From: Cardiocondyla obscurior
Lineage: Eukaryota; Arthropoda; Insecta; Hymenoptera; Formicidae
Reading direction: 5' to 3'
DNA: 64,000 nucleotides
Assembly: GCF_019399895.1 (NCBI RefSeq)
Contig: NW_027228802.1
Coordinates: 77,955-141,954, forward strand
The notes below the pieces were generated by a model. That model was given only the letters and a program-made list of their open reading frames with translations, was not told the DNA's origin and ran no database searches. Shown here one piece after another: positions 13,001-28,499 of this stretch. The position numbers and the translations under genes were made by a program. How positions within the stretch are numbered: the stretch's first letter is position 1; each line of letters starts with the position of its first letter.

Positions 13001-16000
13001 AAGCCGAGATATGGCCAAAAACAAAAAATATTTTTGAAATTTTACAACGTAGCATTGTGCGGCATTCAAAATAGATGCATTTGGCCTATTCGGAGCTTTA
13101 TTTTCATCAGAAGCCGAGATATGGCCAAAAACAAAAAAATATTTTTGAAATTTTACAACGTAGCATTGTGCGGCAATTAAAAAGATGCATACGGGCCTAT
13201 TTCGAGCCTCTATTTTCACCAGCAGCCGAGATATGGCCAAAAACAAAAAAAAATATTTTTGAAAATTTACAACGTAGCATTGTGCGGCATTCAAAATAGA
13301 TGCATTTGGGCCTATTCGAGCTTTTATTTTCATCAGAAGCCGAGATATGGCCAAAAACAAAAAAATATTTTTAAAATTTTACAACGTAGCATTGTGCAAC
13401 ATACAAAATAGATGTATTTGGGTCTATTCGGAGCCTCTTATTTTCATCAGAAGCCGAGATATGGCCAAAAAACGAAAAAAAATATTTTTGAAATTTTACA
13501 ACATAGCATTGCGCGGCATTCAAAATAGATGCATTTGGGCCTATTCGGAGCTTTTTATTTTCATCAGAAGCCGAGATATGGCCAAAAAACAAAAAAAAAT
13601 ATTTTTGAAATTTTACAACGTAGCATTGTGCGGTAATTAAAAAAGATGCATACCAGTTTATTTGGAGCCTTTTATTTTCATCAGAAACCGAGATATGGCC
13701 AAGAAACAAAAAAAAATATTTTTGAAATTTTACAACGTAGCATTGTGCGGCAATTAAAAAAGATGCATACGAGCCTATTTGGAGCCTTTTATTTTTATCA
13801 GAAGCCGAGATATGGCCAAAAAACAAAAAAAAATATTTTTGAAATTTTACAACGTAGCATTGTGCAACATACAAAATAGATGCATTTGGGCCTATTCGGA
13901 GCTCTTTATCTTCATCAGAAGCCGAGATATGGCCAAAAAACGAAAAAAAATATTTTTGAAATTTTACAACGTAGCATTGTGCGGCAATTAAAAAAGATGC
14001 ATACGGGCCTATTCGAAGTTTTTTATTTTTATCAGAAGCCGAGATATGGCCAAAAAACGAAAAAAGTATTTTTGAAATTTTACAACGTAGCATTGTGCGG
14101 CAATTAAAAAAGATGCATACGGGCCTATTCGAGCCTTTTATTTTCATCAGAAGCCGAGATATGGCCAAAAACGAAAAAAATATTTTTAAATTTTACAACA
14201 TAGCATTGTGCGGCATTCAAAATAGATGAATTTGGGCCTATTCGGAGCCTTTTTTCATCAGAAGCCGAGATATGGCCAAAAACAAAAAAATATTTTTGAA
14301 ATTTTACAACATAGCATTGTGCGGCATTCAAAATATATATTTGGGCCTATTCGGAGCTTTTTATTTTCATCAGAAGCCGAGATATGGCCAAAAACAAAAA
14401 AAATATTTTTGAAATTTTACAACATAGCATTGTGCATTCAAAATAGATGAATTTGGGCCTATTCGAGCCTTTTTTCATCAGAAGCCGAGATATAGTCAAA
14501 AAACAAAAAAATATTTTTGAAATTTTACAACATAGCATTGTGCGGCATTCAAAATAGATGCATTTGGGCCTATTCGAGCTTTTATTTTATCAGAAGCCGA
14601 GATATGGCCAAAAAACAAAAAAAAATATTTTTGAAATTTTACAATGTAGCAATGTGCGGCAATTAAAAAAGATGCATACGGGCCTATTTTGAGCTTTCTA
14701 TTTTTACCAGCAGCCGAAATATGGTCAAAAAACAAAGAAAAATATTTTTGAAAATTTACAACGTAGCATTGTGCGGCATTCAAAATAGATGCATTTGGGC
14801 CTATTCGGAGCTTTTTATTTTTATCAGAAACCGAGATATGGCCAAAAAACAAAAAAAAATATTTTTGAAATTTTACAACGTAGCATTGTGCAACATACAA
14901 AATAGATGCATTCGCCTATCGGAGCCTCTTATTTTCATCAGAAGCCGAGATATGGCCAAAAACGAAAAAAATATTTTGAAATTTTACAACATAGCATTGT
15001 GCGGCATTCAAAATAGATGCATTTGGGCCTATTCGAGCTTTTTATTTTCATCAGAAACCGAGATATGGCCAAAAACAAAAAATATTTTTGAAATTTTACA
15101 ACGTAGCATTGTGCGGCAATTAAAAAAAGCATACGGGCCTATTTGAGCCTTTTATTTTCATCAGAAGCCGAGATATGGCCAAAAACAAAAAAATATTTTT
15201 AAATTTTACAACGTAGCATGCGGCAATTAAAAAGATGCATACGGGCCTATCGAGCCTTTTATTTTCATCAGAAGCCGAGATATGGCCAAAAACAAAAAAA
15301 TATTTTTGAAATTTTACAACGTAGCATTGTGCAATTACAAAATAGATGCATTTGGGCCTATTCGAGCCTTTATTTTCATCAGAAGCCGAGATATGGCCAA
15401 AAACGAAAAATATTTTTGAAATTTTACAACGTAGCATTGTGCGGCAATTAAAAAAGATGCATACGGGCCTATTCGAAGTTTTTATTTTATCAGCCGAGAT
15501 ATGGCCAAAAACGAAAAAAATATTTTTGAAATTTTACAACGTAGCATTGTGCGGCATTTAAAATAGATGCATTTGGGCCTATTCGGAGCATTTTATTTTC
15601 ATCAGAAGCCGAGATATGGCCAAAAAACGAAAAAAATATTTTTGAATTTTACAACGTAGCATTGTGCGGCAATTTAAAAGATGCATACGGGCCTATTCGG
15701 AGCCTTATTTTCATCAGAAGCCGAGATATAAAAAAACGAAAAAATTTTTTAAATTTAACAACGTAGCATTGTGCAACATACAAAATAGATGCATTTGGGC
15801 CTATTCGGAGCTCTTTTATCTTCATCAGCCGAGATATGGCCAAAAACGAAAAAATATTTTGAAATTTTACAACGTAGCATTGTGCGGCAATTAAAAAGAT
15901 GCATACGGGCCTATTCGAAGTTTTTATTTTATCAGAAGCCGAGATATGGCCAAAAAACGAAAAAAATATTTTTGAAATTTTACAACGTAGCATTGTGCAA

Positions 16001-19000
16001 CATACAAAATAGATGTATTCCTATTCGAGCCTTATTTTATCAGAAGCCGAGATATGGCCAAACGAAAAAAAAATTTTTGAAATTTTACAACGTAGCATTG
16101 TGCGGCAATCAAAATAGATGCATACGGGTCTATCCGAGCTTTATTTTCACCAGCAGCCGAGATATGACCAAAAAAAAAAAAATATTTTTAAATTTAACAA
16201 CGTAGCATTGTGCGGCAATTTAAAAAAATGCATAAACCTATCTGAACCGTCTTTTTTTTCACCAGCAGCCGAGATATATGGCCAAAACAAAAATATTTTT
16301 TGAAATTTTACAACATAGCATTGTGCGGCATTCAAAATAGATATTCTGGGCCTATTGAGCCTTTTTTATCAGAAGCCGAGATATGGCCAAAAAACAAAAA
16401 TATTTTTGAAATTTTACAACGTAGCATTGAAAATATAAAATAGATGTATCCATTCCAGCCTTATTTTCATCAGCCGAGATATGGCCAAAAAACGAAAAAA
16501 AAAATATTTTGAAATTTTACAACGTAGCATTGTGCGGCAATTAAAAAAAGATGCATACGGGCCTATTCGAGTTTTTTATTTTATCAGAAGCCGAGATATG
16601 GCCAAAAACGAAAAATATTTTTGAAATTTAACAACATAGCATTTGTGCAACATTCAAAATAGATGCATGGGCTTATTCGAACCTTTTATTTTCATCAGAA
16701 GCCGAGATATGGCCAAAAACAAAAAAATATTTTTGAAATTTTACAACATAGCATTGTGCGGCATTAAAATAGATGCATTTGGGCTTATTCGGAACCTTTA
16801 TTTTCATCAGAAGCCGAGATATGGCCAAAAACGAAAAAATATTTTTGAAATTTTACAACGTAGCATTGTGCGGCAATTAAAAATGCATACGGGCCTATTT
16901 GGACTTTTATTTTCATCAGAAGCCGAGATATGGCCAAAAACGAAAAAATATTTTTGAAATTTTACAACGTAGCATTGTGCAACATACAAAATAGATGCAT
17001 TCGGGTCTATTCTGAGCCTTATTTTCATCAGAAGCCGAGATATGGCCAAAAACGAAAAAAATATTTTTGAAATTTTACAACATAGCATTGTGCGGCATTC
17101 AAAATAGATGCATTTGGGCCTATTCGAGCCTTATTTTCATCAGAAGCCGAGATATGGCCAAAAACGAAAAATATTTTGAAATTTTACAACGTAGCATTGT
17201 GCGGCAATTAAAAAGATGCATACGGGCCTATTCGGAGCCTTTTATTTTCATCAGAAGCCGAGGGCAAAAACGAAAAAATATTTTTGAAATTTTACAACGT
17301 AGCATTGTGCAACATTCAAAATAGATGCATTTGGGCCTATTCGAGCTTTTATTTTCATCAGCCGAGATATGGCCAAAAAACAAAAATATTTTTGAAATTT
17401 TACAACATAGCATTGTGCGGCATTTAAAATAGATAATGGGCCTATTCGGAGTCTTTTATTTTCATCAGAAGCCGAGATATGGCCAAAAAACGAAAAAAAA
17501 TATTTTTGAAATTTTACAACGTAGCATTGTGCGGCAATTAAAAAAGATGCATACGGGCCTATTTGAAGCCTTTTATTTTCATCAGAAGCCGAGATATAAA
17601 ACGAAAAAAATATTTTTGAAATTTTACAACGTAGCATTGTGCGGCATTTAAAATAGATGCATTTGGGCCTATTCGGAGCTTTTTATTTTCATCAGAAGCC
17701 GAGATATGGCCAAAAACGAAAAAAATTATTTTTGAAATTTTACAACGTAGCATTGTGCGGCAATTAAAAAGATGCATACGGCCTATTCGAGTTTTTTATT
17801 TTCATCAGAAGCCGAGATATGGCCAAAAACGAAAAAAATATTTTTGAAATTTTACAACGTAGCATTGTGCAACATACAAAATAGATGCATTCGGGCCTAT
17901 TCGAGCCTTTTATTTTCATCAGAAGCCGAGATATGGCCAAAAACGAAAAAAATATTTTTGAAATTTTACAACGTAGCATTGTGGCAATTAAAATAGATGC
18001 ATACGGCCTATCCGAGTTTTTATTTTCATCAGAAGCCGAGATATGAAAAAACAAAAAAAATATTTTTGAAATTTTACAACGTAGCATTGTGCGGCAATTT
18101 AAAAAGATGCATAGGCCTATTCCGAACTTTTATTTTCATCAGAAGCCGAGATATGGCCAAAAACGAAAAAAATATTTTTGAAATTTTACAACGTAGCATT
18201 GTGCGGCAATTCAAAAAGATGCATACGGGCCTATTCGAGCCTTTTATTTTCATCAGAAGCCGAGATATGGCCAAAAACAAAAAAAATATTTTTGAAATTT
18301 TACAACGTAGCATTGTGCAACATTCAAAATAGATGCATTCGGGCCTATTCGAGCCTTTATTTTCATCAGAAGCCGAGATATGGCCAAAAACGAAAAAATA
18401 TTTTTGAAATTTTACAACGTAGCATTGTGCGGCAATTAAAAAGATGCATACGGGCCTATTCGGAGCCTTTATTTTCATCAGAAGCCGAGATATGGCCAAA
18501 AACGAAAAAAATATTTTTGAAATTTTACAACGTAGCATTGTGCAACATTCAAAATAGATGTATTCGGGCCTATTCGGAGCCTTTTATTTTCATCAGAAGC
18601 CGAGATATGGCCAAAAACGAAAAATATTTTTGAAATTTTACAACGTAGCATTGTGCGGCATTTAAAATAGATGCATTTGGGCCTATTCGAGCCTTTTATT
18701 TTCATCAGCCGAGATATCAAAAAACGAAAAAATATTTTTAAATTTTACAACATAGCATTGCGCGGCATTCAAAATAGATGCATTTGGGCCTATTCGGAAC
18801 TCTTTATCTTCATCAGAAGCCGAGATATGGCCAAAAAACAAAAAAAAATACTTTTGAAATTTTACAACATAGCATTGTGCGGCATTCAAAATAGATGAAT
18901 TTGGGCCTATTCGGAGCCTTTTTTTTCATCAGAAGACGAGTTATAGCCAAAAAACGAAAAAAAATATTTTTGAAATTTTACAACATAGCATTGTGCGGCA

Positions 19001-22000
19001 TTTAAAATAGATGCATACGGGTTATTCGAAACTTTTATTTTCATCAGAAGCCGAGATATGGCCAAAAACAAAAAAATATTTTTGAAATTTTACAACATAG
19101 CATTGTGCGGCAATAAAAAGATGCATACGGGTTATTCCGAGCCTTTTATTTTCACCAGCAGCCGAGATATGGCCAAAAACAAAAAAATATTTTTGAAATT
19201 TTACAACATAGCATTGTGCGGCATTCAAAATAGATGTACGGGCCTATTTGGAGCCTTTATTTTCATCAGAAGCCGAGATATGGCCAAAAACAAAAATATT
19301 TTTGAAATTTTACAACGTAGCATTGTGCGGCATTTAAAATAGATGCATTTGGGCCTATTCGGAGCTTTATTTTCATCAGAAGCCGAGATATGGCCAAAAA
19401 CGAAAATATTTTTGAAATTTTACAACGTAGCATTGTGCAATTAAAAAAGATGCATACGGGCCTATTCGAGCCTTTTATTTTCATCAGAAGCCGAGATATG
19501 GCCAAAAAACGAAAATATTTTTTAAATTTAACAACATAGCATTGTGCGGCATTCAAAATAGATGCATTTGGGTATTCGAACCTTTTATTTTCATCAGAAG
19601 CCGAGATATGGCCAAAAACAAAAAAATATTTTTGAAATTTTACAACGTAGCATTGTGCGGCATTTAAAATAGATGCATTTGGGCCTATTCGAGCCTTTTA
19701 TTTTCATCAGAAGCCGAGATATGGCCAAAAACGAAAAAATATTTTTGAAATTTTACAACGTAGCATTGTGCGGCAATTAAAAAGATGCATACGGGCCTAT
19801 TTGAGCCTTTATTTTCATCAGAAGCCGAGATATGGCCAAAAACGAAAAAATATTTTTGAAATTTTACAACGTAGCATTGTGCAACATTCAAAATAGATGC
19901 ATTCGCCTATTCGAGCCTTTTATTTTCATCAGAAGCCGAGATATTGCCAAAAAACGAAAAAAAATATTTTTGAAATTTTACAACGTAGCATTGTGCGGCA
20001 TTCAAAATAGATGAATTTGTCCTATTCGGAGCCTTTTTTTTTCATCAGAAGACGAGTTATAGCCAAAAAACGAAAAAAAATATTTTTGAAATTTGGCAAC
20101 ATAGCATTGTGCGGCATTTAAGAGAGATGCATACGGGTTCATTCCGAAACTTTTATTTTCACCAGCAGTCGAGATATGACCAAAAAACAAAGAGAAATAT
20201 TTTTTAATTTGACAACATAGCATTGTGCGGCATTTAAAGGAGATGCATACGGGTTATTCGAGCCTTTATTTTCATCAGCAGCCGAGATATGGCCAAAAAC
20301 AAAAAAATATTTTGAAATTTTACAACATAGCATTGTGCGGCATCAAAATAGATGAATTCGGGCCTATTTGGAGCCTTTTATTTTCATCAGAAGCCGAGAT
20401 ATGGCCAAAAAACGAAAAAAAATATTTTTGAAATTTTACAACGTAGCATTGTGCGGCAATTAAAAAAGATGCATACGGGCCTATTCGAAGCCTTTTATTT
20501 TCATCAGAAGCCGAGATATGGCCAAAAACGAAAAAATATTTTGAAATTTTACAACGTAGCATTGTGCGGCATTTAAAATAGATGCATTTGGGCCTATTCG
20601 GAGCTTTTATTTTCATCAGAAGCCGAGATATGGCCAAAAAACGAAAAAAATATTTTTGAAATTTTACAACGTAGCATTGTGCGGCAATTAAAAAGATGCA
20701 TACGGGCCTATTCGAGCCTTTTATTTTCATCAGAAGCCGAGATATGGCCAAAAACGAAAAAAATATTTTGAAATTTTACAACGTAGCATTGTGCGGCATT
20801 CAAAATAGATGCATTCGGGCCTATTCGAGCCTTTATTTTCATCAGAAGCCGAGATATGGCCAAAAACGAAAAAAATTTGAAATTTTACAACGTAGCATTG
20901 TGCGGCAATTAAAAATAGATGCATACGGGCCTATTTGAGCTTATTTTCATCAGCAGCCGAGATATGGCCAAAAACAAAAAAATATTTTTGAAATTTTACA
21001 ACGTAGCATTGTGCGGCAATTAAAAAGATGCATACGGGCCTATTTGAGCCTTTTATTTTCATCAGAAGCCGAGATATGGCCAAAAACGAAAAAAATATTT
21101 TTGAAATTTTACAACGTAGCATTGTGCAACATACAAAATAGATGCATTCGGGCCTATTCGAGCCTTTATTTTCATCAGAAGCCGAGATATGGCCAAAAAC
21201 GAAAAAAATATTTTGAAATTTTACAACGTAGCATTGTGCGCATTCAAAATAGATGCATTTGGGCCTATTCGAGCTTTTTATTTTCATCAGAAGCCGAGAT
21301 ATGGCCAAAAACAAAAAAATATTTTGAAATTTTACAACGTAGCATTGTGCGGCAATTTAAAAAATGCATACGGGCCTATTCCGAGCCTTTTATTTTCACC
21401 AGAAGCCGAGATATGGCCAAAAACAAAAAAATATTTTTGAAATTTTACAACATAGCATTGTGCGGCATTCAAAATAGATGAATTCGGGCCTATTCGAGCC
21501 TTATTTTCATCAGAAGCCGAGATATGGCCAAAAACGAAAAAAAAATTTTTGAAATTTTACAACGTAGCATTGTGCGGCAATTAAAAAGATGCATACGGGC
21601 CTATTCGAGCTTTTTATTTTCATCAGAAGCCGAGATATGGCCAAAAAACGAAAAAAATATTTTGAAATTTTACAACGTAGCATTGTGCAACATACAAAAT
21701 AGATGTATTCGGGCCTATTCGAGCTTTTATTTTCATCAGAAGCCGAGATATGGCAAAAAACAAAAAATATTTTTGAAATTTTACAACGTAGCATTGTGCG
21801 GCATTTAAAATAGATGCATTTGGGCCTATTCGGAGCTTTATTTTCATCAGAAGCCGAGATATGGCCAAAAACGAAAAAATATTTTTGAAATTTTACAACG
21901 TAGCATTGTAATTAAAAAGATGCATACGGGCCTATTCGGAACCTTTTATTTTCATCAGAAGCCGAGATATGGCCAAAAACGAAAAATATTTTTGAAATTT

Positions 22001-25000
22001 TACAACATAGCATTGTGCGGCATTCAAAATAGATATTTGGGCCTATTTGATTTTTTATTTTCATCAGAAGCCGAGATATGGCCAAAAACAAAAAATATTT
22101 TTGAAATTTTACAACATAGCATTGTGCGGCATTTAAAATAGATGCATTTGGGCCTATTCGAGCCTTTTATTTTCATCAGAAGCCGAGATATGGCCAAAAA
22201 CGAAAAAATATTTTTGAAATTTTACAACGTAGCATTGTGCGGCAATTAAAAAGATGCATACGGGCCTATTCGGAGCCTTATTTTCATCAGAAGCCGAGAT
22301 ATGGCCAAAAACGAAAAAAATATTTTTGAAATTTTACAACGTAGCATTGTGCGGCATACAAAATAGATGCATTCGGGCCTATTCGAGCCTTTATTTTCAT
22401 CAGAAGCCGAGATATGGCCAAAAACGAAAAAAATATTTTTGAAATTTTACAACATAGCATTGTGCGGCATTCAAAATAGATGCATTTGGGCCTATTCGAA
22501 ACTTTTATTTTCATCAGAAGCCGAGATATGGCCAAAAAACAAAAAATATTTTTGAAATTTTACAACATAGCATTGTGCGGCATTCAAAATAGATGAATTT
22601 GGGCCTATTCGAGCCTTTATTTTCATCAGAAGCCGAGATATGGCCAAAAACGAAAAAAATATTTTTGAAATTTACAACATAGCATTGTGCGGCATTTAAA
22701 GGAGATGCATACGGGTTCATTCCGAAACTTTTATTTTCATCAGAAGCCGAGATATTGCCAAAAACAAAAAAATATTTTTGAAATTTTACAACGTAGCATT
22801 GTGCGGCATTTAAGAGAGATGCATACGGGTTCATTCCGAAACTTTTATTTTCACCAGCAGCCGAGATATGGCCAAAAACAAAAAAAATATTTTGAAATTT
22901 TACAACATAGCATTGTGCAAAATTCAAAATAGATGTATTCGGGCCTATTTGGAGCCTTTTATTTTCATCAGAAGCCGAGATATGGCCAAAAACGAAAAAT
23001 ATTTTTGAAATTTTACAACGTAGCATTGTGCGGCAATTAAAAAGATGCATACGGGCCTATTCGGAGCCTTTTATTTTCATCAGAAGCCGAGATATGGCCA
23101 AAAAACGAAAAAAATATTTTTGAAATTTAACAACATAGCATTGTGCAACATTCAAAATAGATGCATTTGGGCCTATTCGAGCCTTTTATTTTCATCAGAA
23201 ACCGAGATATGGCCAAAAAACAAAAAATATTTTGAAATTTTACAACATAGCATTGTGCGGCATTTAAAATAGATGCATTTGGGCCTATTCGGAGTCTTTT
23301 ATTTTCATCAGAAGCCGAGATATGGCCAAAAAAAACGAAAAATATTTTTGAAATTTTACAACGTAGCATTGTGCGGCAATTAAATAGATGCATTGGCCTA
23401 TTTGGAGCCTTTTATTTTCATCAGAAGCCGAGATATGGCCAAAAACGAAAAAAAATATTTTGAAATTTTACAACGTAGCATTGTGCAACATACAAAATAG
23501 ATGTATTCGGGTCTATTCGGAGCCTCTTATTTTCATCAGAAGCCGAGATATGGCCAAAAAACGAAAAAAAATATTTTTGAAATTTTACAACATAGCATTG
23601 CGCGGCATTCAAAATAGATGCATTTGGGCCTATTCGAAACTCTTTATCTTCATCAGAAGCCGAGATATGGCCAAAAAACAAAAAAAAATACTTTTGAAAT
23701 TTTACAACATAGCATTGTGCGGCATTCAAAATAGATGAATTTGGGCCTATTCGGAGCCTTTTTTTTTCATCAGAAGCCGAGATATGGCCAAAAACGAAAA
23801 TATTTTTGAAATTTACCAACATAGCATTGTGCGGCATTTAAGAGAGATGCATACGGGTTCATTCCGAAACTTTTATTTTCACCAGCAGTCGAGATATGGC
23901 CAAAAACAAAAAAATATTTTTAAATTTTACAACATAGCATTGTGCGGCATTTAAAGGAGATATACGGGTTCATTCGAAACTCTTTATTTTCATCAGAAGC
24001 CGAGATATATGGCCAAAACAAAAAATATTTTGATACAACATAGCATTGTGCAACATTCAAAAGATGATTCGGGCCTATTTGAATTTTTATTTTCACCAGC
24101 AGCCGAGATATGGCCAAAAACAAAAAAATATTTTGAAATTTTACAACGTAGCATTGTGCGGCAATTAAAAAATGCATACGGGCCTATTTGGAGCCTTTTA
24201 TTTTCATCAGAAGCCGAGATATGGCCAAAAACGAAAAATATTTTTGAAATTTTACAACGTAGCATTGTGCAACATACAAAATAGATGTATTCGGGCCTAT
24301 TCGGAGCCTTTTATTTTCATCAGAAGCCGAGATATGGCCAAAAACGAAAAAAATATTTTTGAAATTTTACAACGTAGCATGTGCGGCATTTAAAATAGAT
24401 GCATTTGGCCTATTCGAGCTTTATTTTCATCAGAACCGAGATATGGCCAAAAACAAAAAATATTTTTGAAATTTTACAACGTAGCATTGTGCGGCAATTA
24501 AAAAATGCATACGGGCCTATTCGAACTTCTATTTTCACCAGCAGCCGAGATATGGCAAAACAAAAAAATATTTTTTGAAATTTTACAACGTAGCATTGTG
24601 CGGCATTCAAAATAGATGAATTGGGCCTATTCGAGCCTTTTATTTTCATCAGAAGCCGAGATATGGCCAAAAACGAAAAAAATAATTTTGAAATTTTACA
24701 ACGTAGCATTGTGCGGCAATTAAAAGATGCATACGGGCCTATTCGGAGTTTTTTATTTTCATCAGAAGCCGAGATATGGCCAAAAACGAAAAAAATATTT
24801 TGAAATTTTACAACGTAGCATTGTGCAACATACAAAATAGATGCATCGGGCCTATTCGGAGCCTTTTATTTTCAGAAGCCGAGATATGGCCAAAAACGAA
24901 AAAAATATTTTGAAATTTTACAACGTAGCATTGTGCATTTAAAATAGATGCATTTGGGCCTATTCGGAGCTTTTTATTTTCATCAGAAGCCGAGATATGG

Positions 25001-28000
25001 CCAAAAACGAAAAAAATTATTTTTGAAATTTTACAACGTAGCATTGTGCGGCAATTAAAAAAGATGCATACGGGCCTATTCGGAGCCTTTTATTTTCATC
25101 AGAAGCCGAGATATGGCCAAAAACGAAAAATATTTTTGAAATTTAACAACATAGCATTGTGCGGCATTCAAAATAGATGCATTTGGCCTATTTGGAATTT
25201 TATTTTCATCAGAAGCCGAGATATGGCCAAAAAACAAAAAATATTTTTGAAATTTTACAACATAGCATTGTGCGGCATTTAAAATAGATGCATTTGGATT
25301 TATTCGAGCCTTTTATTTTCATCAGAAGCCGAGATATGGCCAAAAACGAAAAATATTTTGAAATTTTACAACGTAGCATTGTGCGGCAATTAAAAGATGC
25401 ATACGGGCCTATTTGAGCCTTATTTTCATCAGAAGCCGAGATATGGCCAAAAACGAAAAAAATATTTTTGAAATTTTACAACGTAGCATTGTGCAACATA
25501 CAAAATAGATGTATTCGGGCCTATTCGGAGCCTTTTATTTTCATCAGAAGCCGAGATATGGCCAAAAACGAAAAAAATATTTTGAAATTTTACAACATAG
25601 CATTGTGCGGCATTCAAAATAGATGCATTTGGGCCTATTCGAGCCTTTATTTTCATCAGAAGCCGAGATATGGCCAAAAAACAAAAAAATATTTTTGAAA
25701 TTTTACAACGTAGCATTGTGCGGCATTCAAAATAGATGAATTTGGGCCTATTCGAGCCTTTTTTTCATCAGAAGCCGAGATATGGCCAAAAACGAAAAAA
25801 ATATTTTTGAAATTTTACAACATAGCATTGTGCGGCATTTAAAAGATGCATACGGTTCATTCGAGCCTTTTATTTTCACCAGAAGCCGAGATATGGCCAA
25901 AAACAAAAAAATATTTTTGAAATTTGACAACATAGCATTGTGCGGCATTTAAAAGAGATGCATACGGGTTCATTCCGAAACTTTTATTTTCACCAGCAGC
26001 CGAGATATGGCCAAAAACAAAAAAAATATTTTTGAAATTTTACAACATAGCATTGTGCGGCATTCAAAATAGATGCATTCGGGCCTATTTGAGCCTTTTA
26101 TTTTCATCAGAAGCCGAGATATGGCCAAAAACAAAAAATATTTTGAAATTTTACAACGTAGCATTGTGCGGCAATTAAAAATGCATACGGGCCTATTTGG
26201 AGCCTTTATTTTCATCAGAAGCCGAGATATAAAAAACGAAAATATTTTTAAATTTTACAACGTAGCATTGTGCAACATACAAAATAGATGTATCGGGCCT
26301 ATTCGAGCCTTATTTTCATCAGAAGCCGAGATATGGCCAAAAACGAAAAAATATTTTTGAAATTTTACAACGTAGCATTGTGCGGCATTAAAAATGCATT
26401 TGGGCCTATTCGAAGCTTTTTATTTTCATCAGAAGCCGAGATATGGCCAAAAACAAAAAAATATTTTTGAAATTTTACAACGTAGCATTGTGCGGCAATT
26501 TAAAAAAATGCATACGGGCCTATTCCGAGCCTTTTATTTTCATCAGCAGCCGAGATATGGCCAAAAACAAAAAATATTTTTGAAATTTTACAACATAGCA
26601 TTGTGCGGCATTCAAAATAGATGAATTCGGGCCTATTCGAGCCTTTATTTTCATCAGAAGCCGAGATATGGCCAAAAACGAAAAAATATTTTTGAAATTT
26701 TACAACGTAGCATTGTGCGGCAATTAAAAAAGATGCATACGGGCCTATTCGGAGCCTTTTATTTTCATCAGAAGCCGAGATATGGCCAAAAAACGAAAAA
26801 AAATATTTTTGAAATTTTACAACGTAGCATTGTGCAACATACAAAATAGATGTATTCGCCTATTCGAGCCTTTATTTTCATCAGAAGCCGAGATATGGCC
26901 AAAAACGAAAAATATTTTTGAAATTTTACAACGTAGCATTGTGCGGCATTTAAAATAGATGCATTTGGGCCTATTCGAGCTTTTATTTTCATCAGAAGCC
27001 GAGATATGGCCAAAAAACGAAAAAAAATATTTTTGAAATTTTACAACGTAGCATTGTGCGGCAATTAAAAAAGATGCATACGGGCCTATTCGGAACCTTT
27101 TCATCAGAAGCCGAGATATGGCCAAAAACGAAAAAAAATATTTTTAAATTTAACAACATAGCATTGTGCAACATTCAAAATAGATGCATTTGGGCCTATT
27201 TGGAGTTTTTTATTTTCATCAGAAGCCGAGATATGGCCAAAAAACAAAAAAAAATATTTTTGAAATTTTACAACATAGCATTGTGCGGCATTTAAAATAG
27301 ATGCATTTGGGCCTATTCGAGCCTTTATTTTCATCAGAAGCCGAGATATGGCCAAAAACGAAAAATATTTTTGAAATTTTACAACGTAGCATTGTGCGGC
27401 AATTAAAAAGATGCATACGGGCCTATTCGAGTTTTTTATTTTCATCAGAAGCCGAGATATGGCCAAAAACAAAAAAATATTTTTGAAATTTTTCAACGTA
27501 GCATTGTGCAACATACAAAATAGATGTATTCGGGCCTATTCGGAGCCTTTAATTTTTATCAGAAGCCGAGGTATGGCCAAAAAACGAAAAAAAATAATTT
27601 TAAAATTTTACAACGTAGCATTGTGCGCAACTAAAAATAGATGCATACGGGTCTGATCCGAGTTTTCTATTTTCACCAGCAGCCGAGATATGACCAAAAA
27701 ACAAAAAGAAATATTTTTTAAATTTAACAACGTAGCATTGTGCGGCAATTTAAAAAAATGCATACAAACCTATTCCGAACCGTCTATTTTCACCAGCAGC
27801 CGAGATATGGCCAAAAACAAAAATATTTTTTTGAAATTTTACAACGTAGCATTGTGCAACATACAAAATAGATGTATCGGGTTTATTCGAGCCTTTTATT
27901 TTCATCAGAAGCCGAGATATGGCCAAAAAAGAAAAAAATATTTTTGAAATTTTACAACGTAGCATTGTGCGGCAATTAAAAAGATGCATACGGGCCTATT

Positions 28001-28499
28001 CGAGCCTATTTTTATCAGAAGCCGAGATATGGCCAAAAACGAAAAATATTTTTGAAATTTTACAACGTAGCATTGTGCAACATACAAAATAGATGTATTC
28101 GGGCCTATTCGAGCCTTTATTTTCATCAGAAGCCGAGATATGGCCAAAAAACGAAAAGAAATATTTTTGAAATTTTACAACGTAGCATTGTGCGGCATTT
28201 AAAATAGATGCATTTGGGCCTATTCGGAGCTTTTTATTTTCATCAGAAGCCGAGATATGGCCAAAAAACGAAAAAAAATATTTTTGAAATTTTACAACGT
28301 AGCATTGTGCGGCAATTAAAAAAGATGCATACGAGCCTATTCGGAACCTTTTATTTTCATCAGAAGCCGAGATATGGCCAAAAAACGAAAAAAAATATTT
28401 TTTAAATTTAACAACATAGCATTGTGCAACATTCAAAATAGATGTATTTGGGCCTATTTGGAATTTTTTATTTTCATCAGAAGCCGAGATATGGCCAAA

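Noticed and set aside
13741..13858. CENP-B-box-like motif in the satellite (attcgggcctattcgg)
   Set aside because: Does not match the essential positions of the box, only the TTCG and a partial CGG.
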